Assembly: GCA_033558025.1 (NCBI GenBank)
Contig: JAUCEF010000010.1
Span: forward strand, 1,637,001 to 1,701,000
Direction of reading: 5' to 3'
Length of the DNA stretch: 64,000 nucleotides
DNA from: Phytophthora sp. 'mugwort'
Lineage: Eukaryota; Oomycota; Peronosporomycetes; Peronosporales; Peronosporaceae
The notes below the pieces were generated by a model, which saw only the letters and a program-made list of their open reading frames with translations, did not search any database and had not been told where the DNA came from. A program made the translations under genes and the position numbers. This document shows positions 50,518-63,293 of this stretch, piece by piece. How positions within the stretch are numbered: position 1 is the first letter of the stretch; each line of letters starts with the position of its first letter.

Positions 50518-51000
50518 ACGTTCGACAACTACACACCCTCCACCACCCACAAACTCGACAATACCACACATATCACCCGTTGACGCTATCACTACGCCCA
50601 TGTGCCTCTATTGCCCATCGCTGGCTCTGATCACAGCCTTTAAACTTCTACTCGATCGGTAGTCACCATGTATGGTCCGAGTCAATTGCCAAACCAGCAG
50701 CCCAACGTATCGCTTTTGGCTTGTTTTGCAGGCGTCCAAGACACACAGGACCGACACTACGTCCCGAGCGAGGCTCGAGACACACCCCGGCTCGAGCGAG
50801 TCGACTTTGACTCGGTCGAATGCCACCGACAGGAATCGATGCCGAGCCGCGACGGGCCTCCATTGTGTCGGGGTGGACATGGCTCCAGTGACGAAACCGA
50901 TGCATGGACATGTCAGTGATATCGCCGGACTGGCTGGGACGCAGGCGACAGCGCCGCTGCAGCAAAAGTAGGATACGTGAGGCAAAAAGATCAAAGGAGA

Positions 51001-51073
51001 TATCAGAGGAGGGGATCGAACCCTCGATCTCGAGCGTGTGAAGCTCGCGTCCTAACCACTAGACGACACTGAC
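51001..51073 (-). tRNA. tRNA-Val(CAC), unit 92
   Basis: Gene as in unit 1. Unit differences: 392A, 450G, 464T. First unit of the dimer repeat. Confidence 0.92.
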
Positions 51074-51556
51074 ACGTTCGACAACTACACACCCTCCACC
51101 ACCCACAAACTCGACAATACCACACATATCACCCGTTGACGCTATCACTACGCCCATGTGCCTCTATTGCCCATCGCTGGCTCTGATCACAGCCTTTAAA
51201 CTTCTACTCGATCGGTAGTCACCATGTATGGTCCGAGTCAATTGCCAAACCAGCAGCCCAACGTATCGCTTTTGGCTTGTTTTGCAGGCGTCCAAGACAC
51301 ACAGGACCGACACTACGTCCCGAGCGAGGCTCGAGACACACCCCGGCTCGAGCGAGTCGACTTTGACTCGGTCGAATGCCACCGACAGGAATCGATGCCG
51401 AGCCGCGACGGGCCTCCATTGTGTCGGGGTGGACATGGCTCCAGTGACGAAACCGATGCATGGACATGTCAGTGATATCGCCGGACTGGCTGGGACGCAG
51501 GCGACAGCGCCGCTGCAGCAAAAGTAGGATACGTGAGGCAAAAAGAGCAAAGGAGA

Positions 51557-51629
51557 TATCAGAGGAGGGGATCGAACCCTCGATCTCGAGCGTGTGAAGC
51601 TCGCGTCCTAACCACTAGACGACACTGAC
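51557..51629 (-). tRNA. tRNA-Val(CAC), unit 93
   Basis: Gene as in unit 1. Unit differences: 392A, 450G. Confidence 0.92.
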
Positions 51630-52112
51630 ACGTTCGACAACTACACACCCTCCACCACCCACAAACTCGACAATACCACACATATCACCCGTTGACGCTA
51701 TCACTACGCCCATGTGCCTCTATTGCCCATCGCTGGCTCTGATCACAGCCTTTAAACTTCTACTCGATCGGTAGTCACCATGTATGGTCCGAGTCAATTG
51801 CCAAACCAGCAGCCCAACGTATCGCTTTTGGCTTGTTTTGCAGGCGTCCAAGACACACAGGACCGACACTACGTCCCGAGCGAGGCTCGAGACACACCCC
51901 GGCTCGAGCGAGTCGACTTTGACTCGGTCGAATGCCACCGACAGGAATCGATGCCGAGCCGCGACGGGCCTCCATTGTGTCGGGGTGGACATGGCTCCAG
52001 TGACGAAACCGATGCATGGACATGTCAGTGATATCGCCGGACTGGCTGGGACGCAGGCGACAGCGCCGCTGCAGCAAAAGTAGGATACGTGAGGCAAAAA
52101 GATCAAAGGAGA

Positions 52113-52185
52113 TATCAGAGGAGGGGATCGAACCCTCGATCTCGAGCGTGTGAAGCTCGCGTCCTAACCACTAGACGACACTGAC
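52113..52185 (-). tRNA. tRNA-Val(CAC), unit 94
   Basis: Gene as in unit 1. Unit differences: 392A, 450G, 464T. Confidence 0.92.
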
Positions 52186-52668
52186 ACGTTCGACAACTAC
52201 ACACCCTCCACCACCCACAAACTCGACAATACCACACATATCACCCGTTGACGCTATCACTACGCCCATGTGCCTCTATTGCCCATCGCTGGCTCTGATC
52301 ACAGCCTTTAAACTTCTACTCGATCGGTAGTCACCATGTATGGTCCGAGTCAATTGCCAAACCAGCAGCCCAACGTATCGCTTTTGGCTTGTTTTGCAGG
52401 CGTCCAAGACACACAGGACCGACACTACGTCCCGAGCGAGGCTCGAGACACACCCCGGCTCGAGCGAGTCGACTTTGACTCGGTCGAATGCCACCGACAG
52501 GAATCGATGCCGAGCCGCGACGGGCCTCCATTGTGTCGGGGTGGACATGGCTCCAGTGACGAAACCGATGCATGGACATGTCAGTGATATCGCCGGACTG
52601 GCTGGGACGCAGGCGACAGCGCCGCTGCAGCAAAAGTAGGATACGTGAGGCAAAAAGAGCAAAGGAGA

Positions 52669-52741
52669 TATCAGAGGAGGGGATCGAACCCTCGATCTCG
52701 AGCGTGTGAAGCTCGCGTCCTAACCACTAGACGACACTGAC
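52669..52741 (-). tRNA. tRNA-Val(CAC), unit 95
   Basis: Gene as in unit 1. Unit differences: 392A, 450G. Confidence 0.92.
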
Positions 52742-53224
52742 ACGTTCGACAACTACACACCCTCCACCACCCACAAACTCGACAATACCACACATATCAC
52801 CCGTTGACGCTATCACTACGCCCATGTGCCTCTATTGCCCATCGCTGGCTCTGATCACAGCCTTTAAACTTCTACTCGATCGGTAGTCACCATGTATGGT
52901 CCGAGTCAATTGCCAAACCAGCAGCCCAACGTATCGCTTTTGGCTTGTTTTGCAGGCGTCCAAGACACACAGGACCGACACTACGTCCCGAGCGAGGCTC
53001 GAGACACACCCCGGCTCGAGCGAGTCGACTTTGACTCGGTCGAATGCCACCGACAGGAATCGATGCCGAGCCGCGACGGGCCTCCATTGTGTCGGGGTGG
53101 ACATGGCTCCAGTGACGAAACCGATGCATGGACATGTCAGTGATATCGCCGGACTGGCTGGGACGCAGGCGACAGCGCCGCTGCAGCAAAAGTAGGATAC
53201 GTGAGGCAAAAAGATCAAAGGAGA

Positions 53225-53297
53225 TATCAGAGGAGGGGATCGAACCCTCGATCTCGAGCGTGTGAAGCTCGCGTCCTAACCACTAGACGACACTGAC
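53225..53297 (-). tRNA. tRNA-Val(CAC), unit 96
   Basis: Gene as in unit 1. Unit differences: 392A, 450G, 464T. Confidence 0.92.
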
Positions 53298-53780
53298 ACG
53301 TTCGACAACTACACACCCTCCACCACCCACAAACTCGACAATACCACACATATCACCCGTTGACGCTATCACTACGCCCATGTGCCTCTATTGCCCATCG
53401 CTGGCTCTGATCACAGCCTTTAAACTTCTACTCGATCGGTAGTCACCATGTATGGTCCGAGTCAATTGCCAAACCAGCAGCCCAACGTATCGCTTTTGGC
53501 TTGTTTTGCAGGCGTCCAAGACACACAGGACCGACACTACGTCCCGAGCGAGGCTCGAGACACACCCCGGCTCGAGCGAGTCGACTTTGACTCGGTCGAA
53601 TGCCACCGACAGGAATCGATGCCGAGCCGCGACGGGCCTCCATTGTGTCGGGGTGGACATGGCTCCAGTGACGAAACCGATGCATGGACATGTCAGTGAT
53701 ATCGCCGGACTGGCTGGGACGCAGGCGACAGCGCCGCTGCAGCAAAAGTAGGATACGTGAGGCAAAAAGAGCAAAGGAGA

Positions 53781-53853
53781 TATCAGAGGAGGGGATCGAA
53801 CCCTCGATCTCGAGCGTGTGAAGCTCGCGTCCTAACCACTAGACGACACTGAC
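53781..53853 (-). tRNA. tRNA-Val(CAC), unit 97
   Basis: Gene as in unit 1. Unit differences: 392A, 450G. Confidence 0.92.
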
Positions 53854-54335
53854 ACGTTCGACAACTACACACCCTCCACCACCACAAACTCGACAATACC
53901 ACACATATCACCCGTTGACGCTATCACTACGCCCATGTGCCTCTATTGCCCATCGCTGGCTCTGATCACAGCCTTTAAACTTCTACTCGATCGGTAGTCA
54001 CCATGTATGGTCCGAGTCAATTGCCAAACCAGCAGCCCAACGTATCGCTTTTGGCTTGTTTTGCAGGCGTCCAAGACACACAGGACCGACACTACGTCCC
54101 GAGCGAGGCTCGAGACACACCCCGGCTCGAGCGAGTCGACTTTGACTCGGTCGAATGCCACCGACAGGAATCGATGCCGAGCCGCGACGGGCCTCCATTG
54201 TGTCGGGGTGGACATGGCTCCAGTGACGAAACCGATGCATGGACATGTCAGTGGTATCGCCGGACTGGCTGGGACGCAGGCGACAGCGCCGCTGCAGCAA
54301 AAGTAGGATACGTGAGGCAAAAAGATCAAAGGAGA

Positions 54336-54408
54336 TATCAGAGGAGGGGATCGAACCCTCGATCTCGAGCGTGTGAAGCTCGCGTCCTAACCACTAGACG
54401 ACACTGAC
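54336..54408 (-). tRNA. tRNA-Val(CAC), unit 98
   Basis: Gene as in unit 1. Unit differences: 450G, 464T. Confidence 0.92.
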
Positions 54409-54891
54409 ACGTTCGACAACTACACACCCTCCACCACCCACAAACTCGACAATACCACACATATCACCCGTTGACGCTATCACTACGCCCATGTGCCTCT
54501 ATTGCCCATCGCTGGCTCTGATCACAGCCTTTAAACTTCTACTCGATCGGTAGTCACCATGTATGGTCCGAGTCAATTGCCAAACCAGCAGCCCAACGTA
54601 TCGCTTTTGGCTTGTTTTGCAGGCGTCCAAGACACACAGGACCGACACTACGTCCCGAGCGAGGCTCGAGACACACCCCGGCTCGAGCGAGTCGACTTTG
54701 ACTCGGTCGAATGCCACCGACAGGAATCGATGCCGAGCCGCGACGGGCCTCCATTGTGTCGGGGTGGACATGGCTCCAGTGACGAAACCGATGCATGGAC
54801 ATGTCAGTGATATCGCCGGACTGGCTGGGACGCAGGCGACAGCGCCGCTGCAGCAAAAGTAGGATACGTGAGGCAAAAAGAGCAAAGGAGA

Positions 54892-54964
54892 TATCAGAGG
54901 AGGGGATCGAACCCTCGATCTCGAGCGTGTGAAGCTCGCGTCCTAACCACTAGACGACACTGAC
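54892..54964 (-). tRNA. tRNA-Val(CAC), unit 99
   Basis: Gene as in unit 1. Unit differences: 392A, 450G. Confidence 0.92.
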
Positions 54965-55446
54965 ACGTTCGACAACTACACACCCTCCACCACCACAAAC
55001 TCGACAATACCACACATATCACCCGTTGACGCTATCACTACGCCCATGTGCCTCTATTGCCCATCGCTGGCTCTGATCACAGCCTTTAAACTTCTACTCG
55101 ATCGGTAGTCACCATGTATGGTCCGAGTCAATTGCCAAACCAGCAGCCCAACGTATCGCTTTTGGCTTGTTTTGCAGGCGTCCAAGACACACAGGACCGA
55201 CACTACGTCCCGAGCGAGGCTCGAGACACACCCCGGCTCGAGCGAGTCGACTTTGACTCGGTCGAATGCCACCGACAGGAATCGATGCCGAGCCGCGACG
55301 GGCCTCCATTGTGTCGGGGTGGACATGGCTCCAGTGACGAAACCGATGCATGGACATGTCAGTGGTATCGCCGGACTGGCTGGGACGCAGGCGACAGCGC
55401 CGCTGCAGCAAAAGTAGGATACGTGAGGCAAAAAGAGCAAAGGAGA

Positions 55447-55519
55447 TATCAGAGGAGGGGATCGAACCCTCGATCTCGAGCGTGTGAAGCTCGCGTCCTA
55501 ACCACTAGACGACACTGAC
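55447..55519 (-). tRNA. tRNA-Val(CAC), unit 100
   Basis: Gene as in unit 1. Unit difference: 450G. Confidence 0.92.
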
Positions 55520-56002
55520 ACGTTCGACAACTACACACCCTCCACCACCCACAAACTCGACAATACCACACATATCACCCGTTGACGCTATCACTACGCC
55601 CATGTGCCTCTATTGCCCATCGCTGGCTCTGATCACAGCCTTTAAACTTCTACTCGATCGGTAGTCACCATGTATGGTCCGAGTCAATTGCCAAACCAGC
55701 AGCCCAACGTATCGCTTTTGGCTTGTTTTGCAGGCGTCCAAGACACACAGGACCGACACTACGTCCCGAGCGAGGCTCGAGACACACCCCGGCTCGAGCG
55801 AGTCGACTTTGACTCGGTCGAATGCCACCGACAGGAATCGATGCCGAGCCGCGACGGGCCTCCATTGTGTCGGGGTGGACATGGCTCCAGTGACGAAACC
55901 GATGCATGGACATGTCAGTGATATCGCCGGACTGGCTGGGACGCAGGCGACAGCGCCGCTGCAGCAAAAGTAGGATACGTGAGGCAAAAAGAGCAAAGGA
56001 GA

Positions 56003-56075
56003 TATCAGAGGAGGGGATCGAACCCTCGATCTCGAGCGTGTGAAGCTCGCGTCCTAACCACTAGACGACACTGAC
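56003..56075 (-). tRNA. tRNA-Val(CAC), unit 101
   Basis: Gene as in unit 1. Unit differences: 392A, 450G. Confidence 0.92.
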
Positions 56076-56557
56076 ACATTCGACAACTACACACCCTCCA
56101 CCACCACAAACTCGACAATACCACACATATCACCCGTTGACGCTATCACTACGCCCATGTGCCTCTATTGCCCATCGCTGGCTCTGATCACAGCCTTTAA
56201 ACTTCTACTCGATCGGTAGTCACCATGTATGGTCCGAGTCAATTGCCAAACCAGCAGCCCAACGTATCGCTTTTGGCTTGTTTTGCAGGCGTCCAAGACA
56301 CACAGGACCGACACTACGTCCCGAGCGAGGCTCGAGACACACCCCGGCTCGAGCGAGTCGACTTTGACTCGGTCGAATGCCACCGACAGGAATCGATGCC
56401 GAGCCGCGACGGGCCTCCATTGTGTCGGGGTGGACATGGCTCCAGTGACGAAACCGATGCATGGACATGTCAGTGGTATCGCCGGACTGGCTGGGACGCA
56501 GGCGACAGCGCCGCTGCAGCAAAAGTAGGATACGTGAGGCAAAAAGAGCAAAGGAGA

Positions 56558-56630
56558 TATCAGAGGAGGGGATCGAACCCTCGATCTCGAGCGTGTGAAG
56601 CTCGCGTCCTAACCACTAGACGACACTGAC
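56558..56630 (-). tRNA. tRNA-Val(CAC), unit 102
   Basis: Gene as in unit 1. Unit difference: 450G. Confidence 0.92.
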
Positions 56631-57112
56631 ACATTCGACAACTACACACCCTCCACCACCACAAACTCGACAATACCACACATATCACCCGTTGACGCTA
56701 TCACTACGCCCATGTGCCTCTATTGCCCATCGCTGGCTCTGATCACAGCCTTTAAACTTCTACTCGATCGGTAGTCACCATGTATGGTCCGAGTCAATTG
56801 CCAAACCAGCAGCCCAACGTATCGCTTTTGGCTTGTTTTGCAGGCGTCCAAGACACACAGGACCGACACTACGTCCCGAGCGAGGCTCGAGACACACCCC
56901 GGCTCGAGCGAGTCGACTTTGACTCGGTCGAATGCCACCGACAGGAATCGATGCCGAGCCGCGACGGGCCTCCATTGTGTCGGGGTGGACATGGCTCCAG
57001 TGACGAAACCGATGCATGGACATGTCAGTGGTATCGCCGGACTGGCTGGGACGCAGGCGACAGCGCCGCTGCAGCAAAAGTAGGATACGTGAGGCAAAAA
57101 GATCAAAGGAGA

Positions 57113-57185
57113 TATCAGAGGAGGGGATCGAACCCTCGATCTCGAGCGTGTGAAGCTCGCGTCCTAACCACTAGACGACACTGAC
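57113..57185 (-). tRNA. tRNA-Val(CAC), unit 103
   Basis: Gene as in unit 1. Unit differences: 450G, 464T. Confidence 0.92.
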
Positions 57186-57667
57186 ACGTTCGACAACTAC
57201 ACACCCTCCACCACCACAAACTCGACAATACCACACATATCACCCGTTGACGCTATCACTACGCCCATGTGCCTCTATTGCCCATCGCTGGCTCTGATCA
57301 CAGCCTTTAAACTTCTACTCGATCGGTAGTCACCATGTATGGTCCGAGTCAATTGCCAAACCAGCAGCCCAACGTATCGCTTTTGGCTTGTTTTGCAGGC
57401 GTCCAAGACACACAGGACCGACACTACGTCCCGAGCGAGGCTCGAGACACACCCCGGCTCGAGCGAGTCGACTTTGACTCGGTCGAATGCCACCGACAGG
57501 AATCGATGCCGAGCCGCGACGGGCCTCCATTGTGTCGGGGTGGACATGGCTCCAGTGACGAAACCGATGCATGGACATGTCAGTGGTATCGCCGGACTGG
57601 CTGGGACGCAGGCGACAGCGCCGCTGCAGCAAAAGTAGGATACGTGAGGCAAAAAGAGCAAAGGAGA

Positions 57668-57740
57668 TATCAGAGGAGGGGATCGAACCCTCGATCTCGA
57701 GCGTGTGAAGCTCGCGTCCTAACCACTAGACGACACTGAC
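57668..57740 (-). tRNA. tRNA-Val(CAC), unit 104
   Basis: Gene as in unit 1. Unit difference: 450G. Confidence 0.92.
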
Positions 57741-58223
57741 ACGTTCGACAACTACACACCCTCCACCACCCACAAACTCGACAATACCACACATATCACC
57801 CGTTGACGCTATCACTACGCCCATGTGCCTCTATTGCCCATCGCTGGCTCTGATCACAGCCTTTAAACTTCTACTCGATCGGTAGTCACCATGTATGGTC
57901 CGAGTCAATTGCCAAACCAGCAGCCCAACGTATCGCTTTTGGCTTGTTTTGCAGGCGTCCAAGGCACACAGGACCGACACTACGTCCCGAGCGAGGCTCG
58001 AGACACACCCCGGCTCGAGCGAGTCGACTTTGACTCGGTCGAATGCCACCGACAGGAATCGATGCCGAGCCGCGACGGGCCTCCATTGTGTCGGGGTGGA
58101 CATGGCTCCAGTGACGAAACCGATGCATGGACATGTCAGTGGTATCGCCGGACTGGCTGGGACGCAGGCGACAGCGCCGCTGCAGCAAAAGTAGGATACG
58201 TGAGGCAAAAAGAGCAAAGGAGA

Positions 58224-58296
58224 TATCAGAGGAGGGGATCGAACCCTCGATCTCGAGCGTGTGAAGCTCGCGTCCTAACCACTAGACGACACTGAC
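58224..58296 (-). tRNA. tRNA-Val(CAC), unit 105
   Basis: Gene as in unit 1. Unit differences: 214G, 450G. Confidence 0.92.
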
Positions 58297-58777
58297 ACGT
58301 TCGACAACTACACACCCTCCACCACCCACAAACTCGACAATACCACACATATCACCCGTTGACGCTATCACTACGCCCATGTGCCTCTATTGCCCATCGC
58401 TGGCTCTGATCACAGCCTTTAAACTTCTACTCGATCGGTAGTCACCATGTATGGTCCGAGTCAATTGCCAAACCAGCAGCCCAACGTATCGCTTTTGGCT
58501 TGTTTTGCAGGCGTCCAAGGCACACAGGACCGACACTACGTCCCGAGCGAGGCTCGAGACACACCCCGGCTCGAGCGAGTTGACTTTGACTCGGTCGAAT
58601 GCCACCGACAGGAATCGATGCCGAGCCGCGACGGGCCTCCATTGTGTCGGGGTGGACATGGCTCCAGTGACGAAACCGATGCATGGACATGTCAGTGGTA
58701 TCGCCGGACTGGCTGGGACGCAGGCGACAGCGCCGCTGCAGCAAAAGTAGGATACGAGGCAAAAAGAGCAAAGGAGA

Positions 58778-58850
58778 TATCAGAGGAGGGGATCGAACCC
58801 TCGATCTCGAGCGTGTGAAGCTCGCGTCCTAACCACTAGACGACACTGAC
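58778..58850 (-). tRNA. tRNA-Val(CAC), unit 106
   Basis: Gene as in unit 1. Unit differences: 214G, 275T, 450-451 deleted. Confidence 0.92.
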
Positions 58851-59333
58851 ACATTCGACAACTACACACCCTCCACCACCCACAAACTCGACAATACCAC
58901 ACATATCACCCGTTGACGCTATCACTACGCCCATGTGCCTCTATTGCCCATCGCTGGCTCTGATCACAGCCTTTAAACTTCTACTCGATCGGTAGTCACC
59001 ATGTATGGTCCGAGTCAATTGCCAAACCAGCAGCCCAACGTATCGCTTTTGGCTTGTTTTGCAGGCGTCCAAGGCACACAGGACCGACACTACGTCCCGA
59101 GCGAGGCTCGAGACACACCCCGGCTCGAGCGAGTTGACTTTGACTCGGTCGAATGCCACCGACAGGAATCGATGCCGAGCCGCGACGGGCCTCCATTGTG
59201 TCGGGGTGGACATGGCTCCAGTGACGAAACCGATGCATGGACATGTCAGTGATATCGCCGGACTGGCTGGGACGCAGGCGACAGCGCCGCTGCAGCAAAA
59301 GTAGGATACTTGAGGCAAAAAGAGCAAAGGAGA

Positions 59334-59406
59334 TATCGGAGGAGGGGATCGAACCCTCGATCTCGAGCGTGTGAAGCTCGCGTCCTAACCACTAGACGAC
59401 ACTGAC
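59334..59406 (-). tRNA. tRNA-Val(CAC) variant with C69, unit 107
   Basis: tRNA position 69 is C instead of U (plus-strand G at 59338), so A4 faces C69 and the acceptor stem gains another mismatch on top of U6-U67 and G1-U72. This is the copy most likely to be non-functional. Unit differences: 214G, 275T, 392A. Confidence 0.85.
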
Positions 59407-59889
59407 ACATTCGACAACTACACACCCTCCACCACCCACAAACTCGACAATACCACACATATCACCCGTTGACGCTATCACTACGCCCATGTGCCTCTAT
59501 TGCCCATCGCTGGCTCTGATCACAGCCTTTAAACTTCTACTCGATCGGTAGTCACCATGTATGGTCCGAGTCAATTGCCAAACCAGCAGCCCAACGTATC
59601 GCTTTTGGCTTGTTTTGCAGGCGTCCAAGGCACACAGGACCGACACTACGTCCCGAGCGAGGCTCGAGACACACCCCGGCTCGAGCGAGTCGACTTTGAC
59701 TCGGTCGAATGCCACCGACAGGAATCGATGCCGAGCCGCGACGGGCCTCCATTGTGTCGGGGTGGACATGGCTCCAGTGACGAAACCGATGCATGGACAT
59801 GTCAGTGGTATCGCCGGACTGGCTGGGACGCAGGCGACAGCGCCGCTGCAGCAAAAGTAGGATACGTGAGGCAAAAAGAGCAAAGGAGA

Positions 59890-59962
59890 TATCAGAGGAG
59901 GGGATCGAACCCTCGATCTCGAGCGTGTGAAGCTCGCGTCCTAACCACTAGACGACACTGAC
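59890..59962 (-). tRNA. tRNA-Val(CAC), unit 108
   Basis: Gene as in unit 1. Unit differences: 214G, 450G. Confidence 0.92.
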
Positions 59963-60445
59963 ACGTTCGACAACTACACACCCTCCACCACCCACAAACT
60001 CGACAATACCACACATATCACCCGTTGACGCTATCACTACGCCCATGTGCCTCTATTGCCCATCGCTGGCTCTGATCACAGCCTTTAAACTTCTACTCGA
60101 TCGGTAGTCACCATGTATGGTCCGAGTCAATTGCCAAACCAGCAGCCCAACGTATCGCTTTTGGCTTGTTTTGCAGGCGTCCAAGGCACACAGGACCGAC
60201 ACTACGTCCCGAGCGAGGCTCGAGACACACCCCGGCTCGAGCGAGTCGACTTTGACTCGGTCGAATGCCACCGACAGGAATCGATGCCGAGCCGCGACGG
60301 GCCTCCATTGTGTCGGGGTGGACATGGCTCCAGTGACGAAACCGATGCATGGACATGTCAGTGGTATCGCCGGACTGGCTGGGACGCAGGCGACAGCGCC
60401 GCTGCAGCAAAAGTAGGATACTTGAGGCAAAAAGAGCAAAGGAGA

Positions 60446-60518
60446 TATCAGAGGAGGGGATCGAACCCTCGATCTCGAGCGTGTGAAGCTCGCGTCCTAA
60501 CCACTAGACGACACTGAC
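60446..60518 (-). tRNA. tRNA-Val(CAC), unit 109
   Basis: Gene as in unit 1. Unit difference: 214G. Confidence 0.92.
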
Positions 60519-61001
60519 ACGTTCGACAACTACACACCCTCCACCACCCACAAACTCGACAATACCACACATATCACCCGTTGACGCTATCACTACGCCC
60601 ATGTGCCTCTATTGCCCATCGCTGGCTCTGATCACAGCCTTTAAACTTCTACTCGATCGGTAGTCACCATGTATGGTCCGAGTCAATTGCCAAACCAGCA
60701 GCCCAACGTATCGCTTTTGGCTTGTTTTGCAGGCGTCCAAGACACACAGGACCGACACTACGTCCCGAGCGAGGCTCGAGACACACCCCGGCTCGAGCGA
60801 GTCGACTTTGACTCGGTCGAATGCCACCGACAGGAATCGATGCCGAGCCGCGACGGGCCTCCATTGTGTCGGGGTGGACATGGCTCCAGTGACGAAACCG
60901 ATGCATGGACATGTCAGTGGTATCGCCGGACTGGCTGGGACGCAGGCGACAGCGCCGCTGCAGCAAAAGTAGGATACGTGAGGCAAAAAGATCAAAGGAG
61001 A

Positions 61002-61074
61002 TATCAGAGGAGGGGATCGAACCCTCGATCTCGAGCGTGTGAAGCTCGCGTCCTAACCACTAGACGACACTGAC
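61002..61074 (-). tRNA. tRNA-Val(CAC), unit 110
   Basis: Gene as in unit 1. Unit differences: 450G, 464T. Matches unit 86 of the duplicated block. Confidence 0.92.
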
Positions 61075-61557
61075 ACGTTCGACAACTACACACCCTCCAC
61101 CACCCACAAACTCGACAATACCACACATATCACCCGTTGACGCTATCACTACGCCCATGTGCCTCTATTGCCCATCGCTGGCTCTGATCACAGCCTTTAA
61201 ACTTCTACTCGATCGGTAGTCACCATGTATGGTCCGAGTCAATTGCCAAACCAGCAGCCCAACGTATCGCTTTTGGCTTGTTTTGCAGGCGTCCAAGGCA
61301 CACAGGACCGACACTACGTCCCGAGCGAGGCTCGAGACACACCCCGGCTCGAGCGAGTTGACTTTGACTCGGTCGAATGCCACCGACAGGAATCGATGCC
61401 GAGCCGCGACGGGCCTCCATTGTGTCGGGGTGGACATGGCTCCAGTGACGAAACCGATGCATGGACATGTCAGTGGTATCGCCGGACTGGCTGGGACGCA
61501 GGCGACAGCGCCGCTGCAGCAAAAGTAGGATACTTGAGGCAAAAAGAGCAAAGGAGA

Positions 61558-61630
61558 TATCAGAGGAGGGGATCGAACCCTCGATCTCGAGCGTGTGAAG
61601 CTCGCGTCCTAACCACTAGACGACACTGAC
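61558..61630 (-). tRNA. tRNA-Val(CAC), unit 111
   Basis: Gene as in unit 1. Unit differences: 214G, 275T. Matches unit 87. Confidence 0.92.
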
Positions 61631-62113
61631 ACATTCGACAACTACACACCCTCCACCACCCACAAACTCGACAATACCACACATATCACCCGTTGACGCT
61701 ATCACTACGCCCATGTGCCTCTATTGCCCATCGCTGGCTCTGATCACAGCCTTTAAACTTCTACTCGATCGGTAGTCACCATGTATGGTCCGAGTCAATT
61801 GCCAAACCAGCAGCCCAACGTATCGCTTTTGGCTTGTTTTGCAGGCGTCCAAGGCACACAGGACCGACACTACGTCCCGAGCGAGGCTCGAGACACACCC
61901 CGGCTCGAGCGAGTCGACTTTGACTCGGTCGAATGCCACCGACAGGAATCGATGCCGAGCCGCAACGGGCCTCCATTGTGTCGGGGTGGACATGGCTCCA
62001 GTGACGAAACCGATGCATGGACATGTCAGTGGTATCGCCGGACTGGCTGGGACGCAGGCGACAGCGCCGCTGCAGCAAAAGTAGGATACGTGAGGCAAAA
62101 AGAGCAAAGGAGA

Positions 62114-62186
62114 TATCAGAGGAGGGGATCGAACCCTCGATCTCGAGCGTGTGAAGCTCGCGTCCTAACCACTAGACGACACTGAC
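62114..62186 (-). tRNA. tRNA-Val(CAC), unit 112
   Basis: Gene as in unit 1. Unit differences: 214G, 324A, 450G. Matches unit 88. Confidence 0.92.
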
Positions 62187-62666
62187 ACGTTCGACAACTA
62201 CACACCCTCCACCACCACAAACTCGACAATACCACACATATCACCCGTTGACGCTATCACTACGCCCATGTGCCTCTATTGCCCATCGCTGGCTCTGATC
62301 ACAGCCTTTAAACTTCTACTCGATCGGTAGTCACCATGTATGGTCCGAGTCAATTGCCAAACCAGCAGCCCAACGTATCGCTTTTGGCTTGTTTTGCAGG
62401 CGTCCAAGGCACACAGGACCGACACTACGTCCCGAGCGAGGCTCGAGACACACCCCGGCTCGAGCGAGTCGACTTTGACTCGGTCGAATGCCACCGACAG
62501 GAATCGATGCCGAGCCGCAACGGGCCTCCATTGTGTCGGGGTGGACATGGCTCCAGTGACGAAACCGATGCATGGACATGTCAGTGGTATCGCCGGACTG
62601 GCTGGGACGCAGGCGACAGCGCCGCTGCAGCAAAAGTAGGATACGAGGCAAAAAGAGCAAAGGAGA

Positions 62667-62739
62667 TATCAGAGGAGGGGATCGAACCCTCGATCTCGAG
62701 CGTGTGAAGCTCGCGTCCTAACCACTAGACGACACTGAC
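62667..62739 (-). tRNA. tRNA-Val(CAC), unit 113
   Basis: Gene as in unit 1. Unit differences: 214G, 324A, 450-451 deleted. Matches unit 89. Confidence 0.92.
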
Positions 62740-63220
62740 ACGTTCGACAACTACACACCCTCCACCACCCACAAACTCGACAATACCACACATATCACCC
62801 GTTGACGCTATCACTACGCCCATGTGCCTCTATTGCCCATCGCTGGCTCTGATCACAGCCTTTAAACTTCTACTCGATCGGTAGTCACCATGTATGGTCC
62901 GAGTCAATTGCCAAACCAGCAGCCCAACGTATCGCTTTTGGCTTGTTTTGCAGGCGTCCAAGGCACACAGGACCGACACTACGTCCCGAGCGAGGCTCGA
63001 GACACACCCCGGCTCGAGCGAGTCGACTTTGACTCGGTCGAATGCCACCGACAGGAATCGATGCCGAGCCGCAACGGGCCTCCATTGTGTCGGGGTGGAC
63101 ATGGCTCCAGTGACGAAACCGATGCATGGACATGTCAGTGGTATCGCCGGACTGGCTGGGACGCAGGCGACAGCGCCGCTGCAGCAAAAGTAGGATACGA
63201 GGCAAAAAGAGCAAAGGAGA

Positions 63221-63293
63221 TATCAGAGGAGGGGATCGAACCCTCGATCTCGAGCGTGTGAAGCTCGCGTCCTAACCACTAGACGACACTGAC
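63221..63293 (-). tRNA. tRNA-Val(CAC), unit 114
   Basis: Gene as in unit 1. Unit differences: 214G, 324A, 450-451 deleted. Confidence 0.92.
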
